A stretch of DNA of 64,000 nucleotides from Bradyrhizobium commune (GCF_015624505.1 NZ_CP061379.1:4588001-4652000), one strand, 5' to 3'. Numbered from the stretch's first letter, positions 51,683 through 60,773 are shown. Numbers and translations: made by a program. The notes: a model not told the origin generated them from the letters alone.

Positions 51683-52651
51683 CTAGCCGTGCTTCTTCAC
51701 GTCCACCGGCGGCGTGCCGTGGGTGTGGAAGGACTCGATCGTCTTCAAACCCCAAGCCTGGCCCTTCTTGCGCTCTTCCTCGGTCCACACGATCGGCTTC
51801 CAGTCCGGCGCGAGGATCAGGCGGGCGCCGGCATTGGCGACCTCGACGCGGTTGCCGCCGGGCTCGTAGACATAGAGGAAGAAGGTCTGCTGGATCGCAT
51901 GCTTGTGCGGGCCGGTCTCGATGTGCACGCCGTTCTCGAGAAAAATGTCGGCGGCGCGCAGAATCTCCTCGCGGCTGTCGAGCGCGTAGGTGACGTGGTG
52001 GAAGCGGCCGGGCGTGCCGGAATGGTCGAGCGAATAGGCGAAGTCGTAGCTCTTGTTTGACATCGTCAGCCACATCGCGGCTTCACGGCCATCGTTGAGC
52101 ACGATCTGCTCGGTGAGCCGACAGCCGAGATAATTCTCGAAGAACTCGCGATTCGCCTTGATGTCGACGGCGAGGCAGTTGAGGTGATCGAGCCGGCGGA
52201 CATTGACGCCGCGCGCCGGAAAGCGCTGCGCCTGGTTCTTGAGTGCGGGTTTGAGCTCCGGTGGCGCCTGATACCACTCGGTCTCGTAATAGAGCTCGAC
52301 GATGTGGCCATCAGGGTCGCGGCAGCGGAAGGTCGGCCCCTGCCCCATGTCGCCGTCGATCCAGCCGATATCGAAGCCCGAGCCCTTCAGTGCGGCGACG
52401 CGGCGTTCCAGCCCCTGCTGGCTGCGCGCGCGCAGCGCCATGTGCTCCATGCCCGAGGTCTTCGACGCCGTCAGCTTGAGCGAATAGCGCTCGTAATCGT
52501 CCCAGCCGCGCAGGTAAACCGACTCACCCTTCTGCCCGCTGACGGTCATGCCCATGACGTCGACGAAGAATCTCAGGCTCTCGTCGGGCTTGGGCGTCAA
52601 CAGCTCCATGTGGCCGAGATGGGCGAGATCGAGGATCGGTTCGGGCTGCAT
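51683..52651 (-). CDS. Catechol 2,3-dioxygenase-like extradiol dioxygenase
   Basis: 322 residues, two vicinal-oxygen-chelate modules (about 8-125 and 150-275). The Fe(II) ligands are in the second: H156 (RLDHLNC), H219 (RFHHVTY), E270 (NRVEVAN), with spacing like XylE. It opens a catechol ring next to the hydroxyls in the cytoplasm. GGAGGA lies five bases before the ATG. Its promoter region, 116 bp upstream, is a near copy of the TetR promoter at 29.5 kb, which ties it to the PDC/oxalomesaconate-type operon rather than to the neighbouring nicotinate genes. Confidence 0.9.
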   Translation of the reverse strand: MQPEPILDLAHLGHMELLTPKPDESLRFFVDVMGMTVSGQKGESVYLRGWDDYERYSLKLTASKTSGMEHMALRARSQQGLERRVAALKGSGFDIGWIDGDMGQGPTFRCRDPDGHIVELYYETEWYQAPPELKPALKNQAQRFPARGVNVRRLDHLNCLAVDIKANREFFENYLGCRLTEQIVLNDGREAAMWLTMSNKSYDFAYSLDHSGTPGRFHHVTYALDSREEILRAADIFLENGVHIETGPHKHAIQQTFFLYVYEPGGNRVEVANAGARLILAPDWKPIVWTEEERKKGQAWGLKTIESFHTHGTPPVDVKKHG

Positions 52652-52766
52652 GGCTTCCTCCAGAAAATGGGCTTTCGATCCGCTTTACGGAATCGCGCAA
52701 TCGGGCACGGGGCGCAACGGCAATGCGCGCGCACGGACCCGGGCGGTCCAAATCACCGCGGGCTCA

Positions 52767-52784
52767 TTTGTACTAATGTACAAA
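52767..52784. promoter_or_regulatory. TetR operator palindrome (site B) with overlapping promoter
   Basis: TTTGTAC-TAAT-GTACAAA, perfect 7-bp arms, extendable by one pair to 20 bp. On the minus strand a TTGACG -35 box (52801-52796) lies upstream. The element and the flanking GATTAGGTCCCGTCAACAAA differ from site A at 29476 by only a few bases. Confidence 0.75.
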
Positions 52785-52985
52785 TGATTAGGTCCCGTCA
52801 ACAAATCAAAGACCGTCTTCCTCCGAACCCGGCGGTGGCTGTGCTGGGCGGCGACGATCCTCCGAACGCATAGCCGAGTGCCCGGATGGTAAAATCTTCC
52901 TTAAGGCCCCATCGGCCGATCGGCCCAGAAAAGCAGCATTTTAAGGCCCACTACGCCCCCAAGTATGCATTAGGTACAAACCACC

Positions 52986-53002
52986 CTGCCGAATTTCGGC
53001 AG
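52986..53002. promoter_or_regulatory. 17-bp palindrome upstream of HerA gene
   Basis: CTGCCGAA-T-TTCGGCAG, perfect 8-bp arms with one central base, about 98 bases before the HerA start. It could be an operator; nothing identifies the protein. Confidence 0.4.
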
Positions 53003-53099
53003 ATTTAACGAAGCTCCCGCCTCTGCCGCTTAACAGTTTGTGCAGCCCCGGCCCGCATAGTCGGAAACAAATCCCTCGCTCTTGCCAGGTTCATCCATC

Positions 53100-54839
53100 G
53101 TGACATCCTTTGGACGCGTGATTTCGGTACGCGGATCGCTCGCCCGGGTCGGGCTTCTGGCGCAAAGCCAGATGTCGATCTCGGAAGTTCGGGCCACCGT
53201 CGGCCGTTTCGTCAGCATCCGCTGCGCCAGCTCGGTCATCGTCGCGATGATCACCGAAGTGTCCTGCGAGAACCTCGCGAGCACCGCCGATTACATCGCG
53301 ATCGCCTCGGTCGACCTGCTCGGCGAGATCCTCAATGCCGCCGACAAGGCCAAGTTTCAGCGCGGCGTCACCAACTATCCGACCATCGGCGATTCCGTCG
53401 ACCTGATCACCAGCCAGGAGCTGCGCACGATCTATGCGCCGACCGGGTCGGACCAGATCAATGTCGGCTTCCTCCAGCAGGACCGTTCCGTCGTCGCCTA
53501 TGTCGATATCGAGGAAATGCTCTCCAAGCACTTCGCGGTGCTGGGATCGACCGGCGTCGGCAAATCCACCGGCGTCTCGCTGCTGCTCAACGAGATCCTG
53601 AAAGCACGGCCGAACCTGCGCATCTTCCTGCTCGACGTCCACAACGAATATGGCCGCTGCTTCGGCGATCGCGCGCTGGTGCTCAACCCGCGGAACCTGA
53701 AGCTGCCGTTCTGGCTGTTCAATTTCGAGGAAATCGTCGATGTGCTGTTCGGCGGCCGCGCCGGCGCGCCCGAGGAGCTCGACGTCCTCGCCGAGGTGAT
53801 CCCGATCGCCAAGGGCATCTACACCCAGTACCAGAACGCCGATCGCCTCGGCCTGAAGCGCATCGATCCGAAGCAGATCGGCTTCACCGTCGACACGCCG
53901 GTGCCGTACCGCCTGGTCGATTTGATCTCGCTGGTCGACGAGCGGATGGGCAAGCTGGAAAACCGCTCCTCCCGCATCGTCTATCACAAGCTGATTTCGC
54001 GCATCGAGGCGGTCCGCAACGATCCGCGATACGCCTTCATGTTCGACAACGCCAATGTCGGCGGCGACACCATGGCCGAGGTGATCAGCCATCTGTTCCG
54101 CCTGCCCGCCAACGGCAAGCCGATGACGGTGATGCAGCTCGCCGGCTTCCCGGCCGAAGTCATCGATTCCGTCGTGTCGGTGCTCTGCCGCATGGCCTTC
54201 GACTTCGGCCTGTGGAGCGATGGCGTGTCGCCGATGCTGTTCGTCTGCGAGGAGGCGCACCGCTACGCCGCCGCCGACCGCAATATCGGCTTCGGGCCGA
54301 CCCGCAAGGCGGTGTCGCGCATCGCCAAGGAAGGCCGCAAATACGGCGTCTATCTCGGCCTCATCACGCAGCGCCCCGCAGAGCTCGACGCCACCATCAT
54401 CTCCCAGTGCAACACGCTGTTCACGATGCGCCTTGCCAACGACCGCGACCAGGCACTGCTGCGCGCCGCAGTGTCGGATGCGGCCGCGAATTTGCTGTCC
54501 TTCGTGCCCTCGCTCGGCACCCGCGAAGTGCTGGCGTTCGGCGAAGGCGTCGCGCTGCCGACGCGGCTGCGCTTCAAGGAGGTGCCGCCGCACCAATTGC
54601 CGCGCGGCGAAGCCACCATCTCCAGCGTGCCGTCGGTGACGTCGGGTCACGACATGCATTTCGTCGGCGCCGTGCTCGAGCGCTGGCGCGGCGCGACCTC
54701 GCAGCGCGACGCGCCGAACGACCCGGTGTTCCAGGCGCCGCCGGCCAAGACGCTGGCGCCGGCCGAAACCCCGATGCTGCAACCGTCGATGGGCCTCGAT
54801 CCGGACCGTTTCTCGCTGCTGAAGAAGCCGCTGCGGTAA
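53100..54839 (+). CDS. herA: HerA-family ATPase/translocase (DUF87)
   Basis: About 579 residues: a small N-terminal HAS beta-barrel (VISVRGSLARVGLLAQSQMSISEVRATVGRFVSIRC), then a RecA-like core with Walker A LGSTGVGKST, Walker B MLFVCEEAHRY, and the arginine-finger region. HerA forms hexamers that pump DNA, usually with nuclease NurA. No NurA or nuclease gene is next to it. Start is uncertain: GTG 53100 or TTG 53082, with only AGG upstream. Codon use is like its neighbours, with no sign of recent transfer. Confidence 0.88.
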   Translation: MTSFGRVISVRGSLARVGLLAQSQMSISEVRATVGRFVSIRCASSVIVAMITEVSCENLASTADYIAIASVDLLGEILNAADKAKFQRGVTNYPTIGDSVDLITSQELRTIYAPTGSDQINVGFLQQDRSVVAYVDIEEMLSKHFAVLGSTGVGKSTGVSLLLNEILKARPNLRIFLLDVHNEYGRCFGDRALVLNPRNLKLPFWLFNFEEIVDVLFGGRAGAPEELDVLAEVIPIAKGIYTQYQNADRLGLKRIDPKQIGFTVDTPVPYRLVDLISLVDERMGKLENRSSRIVYHKLISRIEAVRNDPRYAFMFDNANVGGDTMAEVISHLFRLPANGKPMTVMQLAGFPAEVIDSVVSVLCRMAFDFGLWSDGVSPMLFVCEEAHRYAAADRNIGFGPTRKAVSRIAKEGRKYGVYLGLITQRPAELDATIISQCNTLFTMRLANDRDQALLRAAVSDAAANLLSFVPSLGTREVLAFGEGVALPTRLRFKEVPPHQLPRGEATISSVPSVTSGHDMHFVGAVLERWRGATSQRDAPNDPVFQAPPAKTLAPAETPMLQPSMGLDPDRFSLLKKPLR

Positions 54840-54857
54840 GCCTCGCTCCATCAACAT

Positions 54858-54879
54858 CGTCATTACGAGCGCAATGACG
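54858..54879. terminator. Hairpin downstream of HerA gene
   Basis: CGTCATT and AATGACG pair around an 8-base loop 18 bases after the HerA stop. Stem is short and lacks a U-tract; similar GTCATTGCGAG-type sequences are frequent intergenic repeats in these genomes. Confidence 0.4.
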
Positions 54880-54989
54880 GAGGAAGGAGCGCCGTTTTAT
54901 AACGCGCACTTTCTTCGCGGCCACTCCGGCCCGGCTAATTGAGCACGCCACCCGCATCGACTATGGTTGCCGGCCCCAAGCCGGAATCC

Positions 54990-55574
54990 ATGCCCATGAC
55001 AAAGCCTGCGCAACGCTTCCCCGCTCCCGCCCTCGACACGCTGCCCGACGACATCCGCACCCGTCTCCTCGCGGTGCAGGAGAAGAGCGGCTTCGTGCCG
55101 AACGTGTTCCTGACGCTCGCCTATCGCCCCGACGAGTTCCGCGCGTTCTTCGCCTATCACGACGCGCTGATGGAGAAGGATGGCGGCCTGACCAAGGCCG
55201 AGCGCGAGATGATCGTGGTGACGACCTCGGCGGCCAACCAGTGCCAGTATTGCGTGATCGCGCATGGCGCGATCCTGCGCATTCGCGCCAAGAACCCGCT
55301 GATCGCCGACCAGGTCGCGATCAATTACCGAAAGGCCGACATTACGCCGCGCGAGCGCGCGATGCTCGATTTCGCAATGAAGATCTCGGCCGATGCGCAG
55401 CGCATCTCGGATGAGGATTTCGCGGCGCTCGGCCCGCACGGCTTCAGCGACGACGACGTCTGGGACATCGCCGCGATTTCGGCCTTCTTCGCGCTGTCAA
55501 ACCGGCTCGCAAACTTCACCGGCATGCGGCCGAACGAAGAGTTCTATCTGATGGGACGCCTGCCGAAGAAATAG
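54990..55574 (+). CDS. AhpD/CMD-family peroxidase-related protein
   Basis: About 194 residues of the uncharacterised peroxidase-related (carboxymuconolactone decarboxylase-like) family. The redox pair CQYC with the following His (CQYCVIAHGAILR, residues about 87-99) is the AhpD active-site signature. DGGLTKAEREMIVV precedes it. Likely a thiol-based peroxide or alkylhydroperoxide reductase partner in the cytoplasm. ATG 54990 or 54996 is the probable start; upstream starts add an unconserved tail. Confidence 0.85.
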   Translation: MPMTKPAQRFPAPALDTLPDDIRTRLLAVQEKSGFVPNVFLTLAYRPDEFRAFFAYHDALMEKDGGLTKAEREMIVVTTSAANQCQYCVIAHGAILRIRAKNPLIADQVAINYRKADITPRERAMLDFAMKISADAQRISDEDFAALGPHGFSDDDVWDIAAISAFFALSNRLANFTGMRPNEEFYLMGRLPKK

Positions 55575-55586
55575 CGGCGACCGCCG

Positions 55587-55751
55587 TTATTGCTGCTTCT
55601 GCTTCGCCATCAAATCGAGCGCCGGCGCAAAGCGTTCGGCGAACGTCAATGTTTTGGCCTCGCGCGACGCGGCAAGCGAAGCCGAGATGAACGTGTAAAG
55701 TCCGACTGAAACGACCGCGAGCAAGGCCGCGGCGAAAGCAACACGACGCAT
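55587..55751 (-). CDS. 54-residue membrane or secreted peptide
   Basis: MRRVAFAAALLAVVSVGLYT, FISASLAASREAKTLTFAER, FAPALDLMAKQKQQ. A single hydrophobic N-terminal helix (anchor or uncleaved signal) and a charged tail. GGAGG lies six bases before the ATG, a strong initiation signal. It converges on the AhpD-like gene. No family recognised. Confidence 0.6.
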   Translation of the reverse strand: MRRVAFAAALLAVVSVGLYTFISASLAASREAKTLTFAERFAPALDLMAKQKQQ

Positions 55752-56068
55752 CTTTCCCTCCTTTGGAGGCCCGCCCGCTCGAAAGATGGACCTGCTTTGT
55801 TTCAGGACGCCTTCGTCCGGCCTGGAAAATGATTTCGCTCAAGAGACTGTGATTTGCGCTCTCTCGCGAGAACGCATGCCGCGACACACCTGACTCTCTG
55901 CTGGTGCGAACTTGGCCAGCAAACACCGCGACTAATAAAGGCCATTGGTGTTCGAGGCCAGGCACGCACGACACAGGGAATTTTGAGTGCACGATCACGA
56001 TCGAGAATCGTATGACAGCCACGACAGTCAGCGTTTGCGGAGCTACAGCTTCGATGAGGAGGCCTCCC
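55752..56068. other. 317-bp intergenic region
   Basis: Between the 54-residue minus-strand gene and the 51-residue plus-strand gene; presumably divergent promoters. I see no gene, repeat or strong palindrome in it. Frames on both strands here lack initiation signals. Confidence 0.5.
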
Positions 56069-56224
56069 ATGAGCGTTGCCATCCAGAAGCTCAATGGCCT
56101 GTGGCACCTCATCGTCGGCTCGTACCAGATCCGCACGCCTTTCCGCGAGACCCAGGACCGCGCGCTGGTCGTGACTTACGCCCGGCACGCCTATCCCGGC
56201 GCAAAAATCTTCCAGCGCGATTGA
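56069..56224 (+). CDS. 51-residue protein, unknown function
   Basis: MSVAIQKLNGLWHLIVGSYQ, then IRTPFRETQDRALVVTYARHAYPGAKIFQRD. A strong GAGGAGG lies just upstream of the ATG; the site is embedded in the short palindrome GGAGGCCTCC. The frame extends upstream to 55904 without support. Compact alternation of hydrophobic and charged residues suggests a folded small protein; no domain recognised. Confidence 0.55.
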   Translation: MSVAIQKLNGLWHLIVGSYQIRTPFRETQDRALVVTYARHAYPGAKIFQRD

Positions 56225-56490
56225 TGTGAGCGTTGCTCCGTACCAATTTTCGCGCGTTCGGGTTTCATTCGTCGCGTACGTCCAGCCACGATTATGTTCG
56301 GCACTGCCATCATCGCGCTTTAGCTCGTTGTTCGACCTGCATCGCACGACAACGATCCCACGCTGACACCCTGTCGATGTAATCGCTGCGACGTACACGT
56401 GTCACATGCGCGTCGTCGGCGACGCTCGATAATCACGCTCATTCCGGATCACATCCGCGCGAATTGCGCAGCGAGCTTGGGGGCGTCCAC

Positions 56491-58671
56491 ATGAGCAGGA
56501 AAACCGCTTTCTCCGTGATATCGGCGATGTCGCTCGCCACGACGCTGGCCGCTGTGGCAGTTCCAGCGCACGCAGACGGCGATGACCGCGACCACGATGG
56601 CGACCATCATCGCCGCAAGCCGCAGGTCGTGCTGATCTCGCTCGACGGCGCCAAGCCCAATTTCATTCAGCAATTCATCGACGAAGGCGTGCTGCCGCGC
56701 GACGGCGGCCTGGCGCGGCTGAGCCGCCATGGCGCGGTTGCGCTGCAAAACGTGACGGCATCGCCGTCGCTGACGGCCGTCTCGCATATCGAGATCGCGA
56801 CCGGCTCGACCGCCGTCCACAATGATATTCCCTCGAACACCTTTGAGGCGATCGTCGGCCCGATCACATCGAGCCTCAGCGGCTTCGCGGCTCCAATCGG
56901 CGGCTATCTCGAGAGCCCGCTCGGACCCTCGCCGCATCCGACGGCTGCACCGCTCTGGGTGCAGCTGCGCCAGCAGGGCAAGAAGGTCGCCACCGCGACG
57001 TGGCCGGGCGGCGACGGCGCCGACATCTCCATCAACGGCACCGTGGTGCAGCCGGCGCAGCCGACCCGAACAGTCAACTACACCGTGCCGTTCGGCGCGT
57101 TCGGCGGCCTCTCGGCCCAGGGTTTCACATTGTCCCAGTCGGACTTCACGCCGGATCCGGCCATCCTCACCGGACTTCAGGCCGCCGGCCACTTCTCCTA
57201 CAGCCCCGTGCTGGTGACGACGAACCCGATCGAGACGTTCTCCTGCGCCTCGGCGCAGACCTCGACCTGCTCGAGCAACGCGGCAACCTTCGATGTCAAA
57301 TTCGCGATCAAGGTGGCGGCGATCGACACCACCAACGACAACAAGGTGAACTACGACACGCTGGTGTTCTTCGACATGACACAGGGCATCAAGTCGGGGC
57401 CGTTCCGCGCGCCGTCGACCGGCCCGGCCTATGTCAAGTTCGGCGGCGAGAATGCGCCGTTCTTCTTTGAAGGCAGCGGCGCCAAGGTCGGTGCCGCCTA
57501 CTTCGTCTCGCAGCTTGCGCCCGACCTGTCGACCGTGCGCTTCGCCCGCTACAGCGCCAACTTCATCCCGCGCAACACGCCGGTGCTGGCCGACGTCGAC
57601 GACATCAACAACAATATCGGCTTCTGGCGTCCGCAGGGAGACTTCCGCATCCCGGAGCGGCTCAGCCCGGGCTTCACCAGCTTCCCCGACGTCGAGATCG
57701 AGGCGATGTACGAGGACATGGTCAAGACCTTTGTGCGCTACCAGGCGGATATCGGCGAGCGCGCGATCCAGAACCATCCCGACGCGGACCTCGTGATGGT
57801 CTATATCGAAGAGCCCGACGGCTCCGAGCATCAGTTCCTGCTGATTGATCCCCGCCAGGGCACCAACCCGGCGGACCCGAACTCGATCGGCGCCAACCAG
57901 GATCCGGCCAAGGTCGCGCGCTACGCATCCTATATCCGCTTCGCCTATCAGGCCGCCGACAAGGCGGTGAAGCAGATTTTGGACGCGGCCGGTCCCGACA
58001 GCGACGTCATCGTGGTGTCGGACCACGGCTTCGCACCGTTCCACACCTCCGTCAGCATGACCAACATCCTCAAGAATGCCGGCATCGACACCACGAAGCT
58101 GGCGATCCGCACCTCGGGGCCGGCGGCCAACATCTATGTCAATCTGCAAAACCGCGAGTCCGGCGGCACCATCGATCCCGCAACCTACAAGGCGCTGGTC
58201 GCGCAAATCACCGATGCCGTGAAGAACGCCGTCGATCCCAATCCGAAGTTCAACGGATCGCTCGACGGCGGGCGGCTCTTCACCGTGGTCGAGACCCGGC
58301 CGGTGGTCTGCAACGCCGGCACCGGACAATGCACCAGCAAGACCATCGGCCAGGATTTCGGCGACGTGTTCGCGCTGATGGCGCCCGGCTATAATTTCGA
58401 CGGCGTCCAGAACCCCGGCGTCGCCCGTCTCGGCGACGCGCCATTCAACGCGGCAACGACCACGCTGTCGATGCCGAACTTCTATGGCGCGCACGGCCAC
58501 GATCCCGAGCTGCCGGTGATGAGCGCGACCTTCATCGCCGCCGGTCCCGATATCCAGAAGACGACGATCCGGCGCATGCACAATCTCGACGTGGCGCCGA
58601 CCATCATGCGGATCCTCGGCGTCAGGCCGCACGACGTCGACGGCGAGGTCTTGCACGAGATCCTGCGCTGA
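56491..58671 (+). CDS. Secreted alkaline-phosphatase-superfamily phosphodiesterase
   Basis: 726 residues: signal peptide (MSRKTAFSVISAMSLATTLA, cut near AHAD), a His/Asp-rich linker (DGDDRDHDGDHHRR), then the nucleotide pyrophosphatase/phosphodiesterase fold. Metal and nucleophile sites: LISLDGAKP (Asp), SPSLTAVSH (Thr nucleophile region), DGSEHQF, VVSDHGF, and GAHGHDP near the C-terminus. A large insert (about 190-330) with two cysteine pairs sits in the middle. It probably hydrolyses phosphodiesters in the periplasm. GGGGG precedes ATG 56491. Confidence 0.88.
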   Translation: MSRKTAFSVISAMSLATTLAAVAVPAHADGDDRDHDGDHHRRKPQVVLISLDGAKPNFIQQFIDEGVLPRDGGLARLSRHGAVALQNVTASPSLTAVSHIEIATGSTAVHNDIPSNTFEAIVGPITSSLSGFAAPIGGYLESPLGPSPHPTAAPLWVQLRQQGKKVATATWPGGDGADISINGTVVQPAQPTRTVNYTVPFGAFGGLSAQGFTLSQSDFTPDPAILTGLQAAGHFSYSPVLVTTNPIETFSCASAQTSTCSSNAATFDVKFAIKVAAIDTTNDNKVNYDTLVFFDMTQGIKSGPFRAPSTGPAYVKFGGENAPFFFEGSGAKVGAAYFVSQLAPDLSTVRFARYSANFIPRNTPVLADVDDINNNIGFWRPQGDFRIPERLSPGFTSFPDVEIEAMYEDMVKTFVRYQADIGERAIQNHPDADLVMVYIEEPDGSEHQFLLIDPRQGTNPADPNSIGANQDPAKVARYASYIRFAYQAADKAVKQILDAAGPDSDVIVVSDHGFAPFHTSVSMTNILKNAGIDTTKLAIRTSGPAANIYVNLQNRESGGTIDPATYKALVAQITDAVKNAVDPNPKFNGSLDGGRLFTVVETRPVVCNAGTGQCTSKTIGQDFGDVFALMAPGYNFDGVQNPGVARLGDAPFNAATTTLSMPNFYGAHGHDPELPVMSATFIAAGPDIQKTTIRRMHNLDVAPTIMRILGVRPHDVDGEVLHEILR

Positions 58672-58687
58672 AGCGGATCGTGCCATC

Positions 58688-58728
58688 AAAAAAGCTCAGC
58701 GGCTGCTGTGGAGCCTCACAGCAGCCGC
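58688..58728 (-). terminator. Rho-independent terminator of the BMP binding protein gene
   Basis: GCGGCTGCTGTG and CACAGCAGCCGC form a perfect 12-bp stem with a 6-base loop (58699-58728). On the minus strand it is followed by a run of six T (58693-58688), the classic terminator form. It also separates the convergent phosphodiesterase gene. Confidence 0.85.
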
Positions 58729-58767
58729 CAAGCGCGAAATGATGTCACCGCCGAAGGCAACCACGCC

Positions 58768-59868
58768 TCAGACGGTGCCGATGATCCCTTCGACCAGATA
58801 ATCGGTGTGCTCGAGCGAGGGATCGTAGAGCCCGGTCTCCTTGTCGCTGATGACCTTGCCGGTGTTGCTCTTCACGGTGCCGGTGAAGATCGGCTTGCCC
58901 GCCTTCAGGTCGGCGATCGCGGCCATGGCGGCGTTGCGGCCGGCGTCGCTGCAACCGGCGCCGAAGGCGGAGCTCGCCACCATGTCCTTGTCGTAGCCAC
59001 CGATCACCATGTTCGGCAGCTTCTCGCCCTTGGCGATCATGCCGGCAAAGCTCTTGTAGATCGTGCCCCATTTCAGCTCGGCGCCGGTGATGAAACCCTT
59101 TGGCGCGAGGTTGGCCTGGTCGGCGTTGTGGCCGCAGCTCTTGACCCCGCGCTTCTCCGCGGTCTCGATCACGACCTTGGGGCTGTCGATGTGGCAGGCA
59201 ATGACATCGCAGCCGGCATCGACCAGCGCATTGGCGGCCTCGGCTTCGCGCACCGGCAGCGCCCAGTCGCCGGTCACGATCAACTGCACCGTCACGTTGG
59301 GATTGACCTTGCGTGCCCCGAGCATGAACGAGTTGACGTTGCGCAGCACCAGCGGGATCGGCTTGGCCGCGATATAGCCGATCTTGTTGGACTTGGTCGA
59401 AAGGCCGGCGGCGATGCCGTTCACATAATGGCCCTGGTCCAGATAGCAGAAATAGCCGCCGGCATTGGAGGGATGCTTGTCGGCCTGCCACAGCGAGGTC
59501 GGATGGCGAAACTCCACCTTGGGATATTTCCTGGCGGCGTCGACCATGAACGGATTGAAATAGCCGAACGAGGTCGGAAACAGCAGCGATGCGCCGTCGA
59601 TGTTGATCATCGATTCCATCGTCTTCGCCACCGCCGCGGTCTCCGGGACGTTCTCTTCCTCGACGACCTTGACGCCCGGGATTGCCTTCAGCGCCTGCGC
59701 GCCGACGGCATGGGCCTGGTTCCAGCCGTAGTCGGCGCGCGAGCCGACATAGATGATGCCGACGGTGATATCCGCAGCCCGCGCCGGCGCGCCAAGGCCG
59801 GAGAGGACGAAGGGACTGGCGGCGACGCCGCCGAGAAAGCTGCGGCGGGAGAACGAATGCGTGGTCAT
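58768..59868 (-). CDS. BMP-family ABC transporter binding protein (Tat-exported)
   Basis: 366 residues: twin-arginine leader SFSRRSFLGGVAASPFVLSG, then the BMP/PnrA fold (ITVGIIYVGSRADYGWNQAHAVGA, TMESMINIDGASLLFPTSFGYF, GCDVIACHIDSPKVVIETAEKRGVKSCGHNAD). BMP proteins bind nucleosides or purine-like compounds for ABC import. GGAG lies eight bases upstream of the ATG. It follows the GntR gene by about 100 bases, so it is probably part of that regulon. No permease or ATPase is in the window. Confidence 0.9.
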   Translation of the reverse strand: MTTHSFSRRSFLGGVAASPFVLSGLGAPARAADITVGIIYVGSRADYGWNQAHAVGAQALKAIPGVKVVEEENVPETAAVAKTMESMINIDGASLLFPTSFGYFNPFMVDAARKYPKVEFRHPTSLWQADKHPSNAGGYFCYLDQGHYVNGIAAGLSTKSNKIGYIAAKPIPLVLRNVNSFMLGARKVNPNVTVQLIVTGDWALPVREAEAANALVDAGCDVIACHIDSPKVVIETAEKRGVKSCGHNADQANLAPKGFITGAELKWGTIYKSFAGMIAKGEKLPNMVIGGYDKDMVASSAFGAGCSDAGRNAAMAAIADLKAGKPIFTGTVKSNTGKVISDKETGLYDPSLEHTDYLVEGIIGTV

Positions 59869-59972
59869 AGGCAATACTCCATGATTGGCCGTGGCGTCGC
59901 AGCGCACGGCGGTGGCAAACACTGGAATGAGGCGGTGGGGTCGAAGCGTCGGCTAAGGCGGATTTGCGATGA

Positions 59973-60725
59973 TCATCGCTTCCCCCTCGCCTTGGGTTTG
60001 GGAAGTCGCGCGACCTTGACCGAGGCGCCGCCAGCGAGGGCCTCGCTGTAGCGCGACAGCACCGCGCCGAGATCGAAGCCGGCCGCGGAATCGCCGTCGA
60101 GCAGCGCGCGCTGCTCGACCGAGCCGAGATGGCGATCCATTATCCTGATCGCGGCGTCGGCATCGCCTGCCCGCAAGGCCGCCACGATCTCGCGATGCTC
60201 GTTGACGGCGCAATCGGCCGAATGCGGCCGGCCGTACAGCGCGAGGATCAGCGAGCAGCGCGACACCACTTCGCCGAGATAGCGGCGGATCAGCGCATTG
60301 CCGGCCATCTCGCCGAGCCTGGTGTGGAATTCGCCGGCCAGCCGGATCGACACCCGTGCCTCGCCGGCCTGGCGCGCGGCTTCTTCGGCGCGGACATGAC
60401 CCTCGAGCTCGGCGCCAAATCGCGGCTGCCAGCGCGCGATCACCAGACGCACCACCTCGCGCTCCAGCATGCGACGGGTCTCGAAGATCTCCTTGGCCTG
60501 ATCCAGCGTCGGCTTGGCCGTGGTCGCGGTCCGCCGCGGCGGCGCATCGACCAGCCCCTCCGACTGCAATTGCGCCAGCACCTCGCGCACCAGCGTCCGG
60601 CTCATGCCGAAACGCGTGCCGAGCTCGTCCTCCGGCAGCTTGGTGCCCGGCGGCAATGCCTGCTCGATGATGGCCTGACGCAGCGCCTGGCTGGCGAGAT
60701 CGACGCGGGAGGATTTCTTGCTCAT
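59973..60725 (-). CDS. GntR-family (FCD) transcriptional regulator
   Basis: 250 residues: N-terminal winged helix (ALRQAIIEQALPPGTKLPEDELGTRFGMSRTLVREVLAQLQSEGLV) and a C-terminal FCD helical ligand domain (RRMLEREVVRLVIARW..., metal-binding His in FHTRLGEMAGN and NEHREIV). ATG 60725 (MSKKSSRVDLA) fits the family; the upstream part of the frame covers the operator. Divergent from the RHH/DUF1989/flavin-reductase operon, with paired palindromes between them. Confidence 0.92.
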   Translation of the reverse strand: MSKKSSRVDLASQALRQAIIEQALPPGTKLPEDELGTRFGMSRTLVREVLAQLQSEGLVDAPPRRTATTAKPTLDQAKEIFETRRMLEREVVRLVIARWQPRFGAELEGHVRAEEAARQAGEARVSIRLAGEFHTRLGEMAGNALIRRYLGEVVSRCSLILALYGRPHSADCAVNEHREIVAALRAGDADAAIRIMDRHLGSVEQRALLDGDSAAGFDLGAVLSRYSEALAGGASVKVARLPKPKARGKR

Positions 60726-60773
60726 CGGACCGTCGCGCTGGAGATGCCGGTCGGCTTTGGCCGGCGTAATCTG

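Larger units (their letters stand above)
52652..53099. other. 448-bp intergenic region, divergent promoters
   Basis: No convincing gene. It holds the dioxygenase promoter with TetR site B, TTAAGGCCC twice (about 52911 and 52941), and a 17-bp palindrome at 52986-53002 facing the HerA gene. Small frames here lack initiation signals. Confidence 0.6.

Noticed and set aside
53100..54839. HerA as part of an anti-phage defence island
   Set aside because: No nuclease, SIR2 or DUF4297 partner and no mobile elements; neighbours are metabolic genes.
53091..54863. 590-residue minus-strand frame opposite HerA
   Set aside because: No domain pattern; composition of a shadow frame, while HerA motifs are clear on the plus strand.
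56449..58689. 746-residue open frame on the minus strand antisense to the phosphodiesterase
   Set aside because: His/Arg/Asp/Val-rich translation typical of a GC-rich shadow; the plus-strand frame has a signal peptide and metal motifs.
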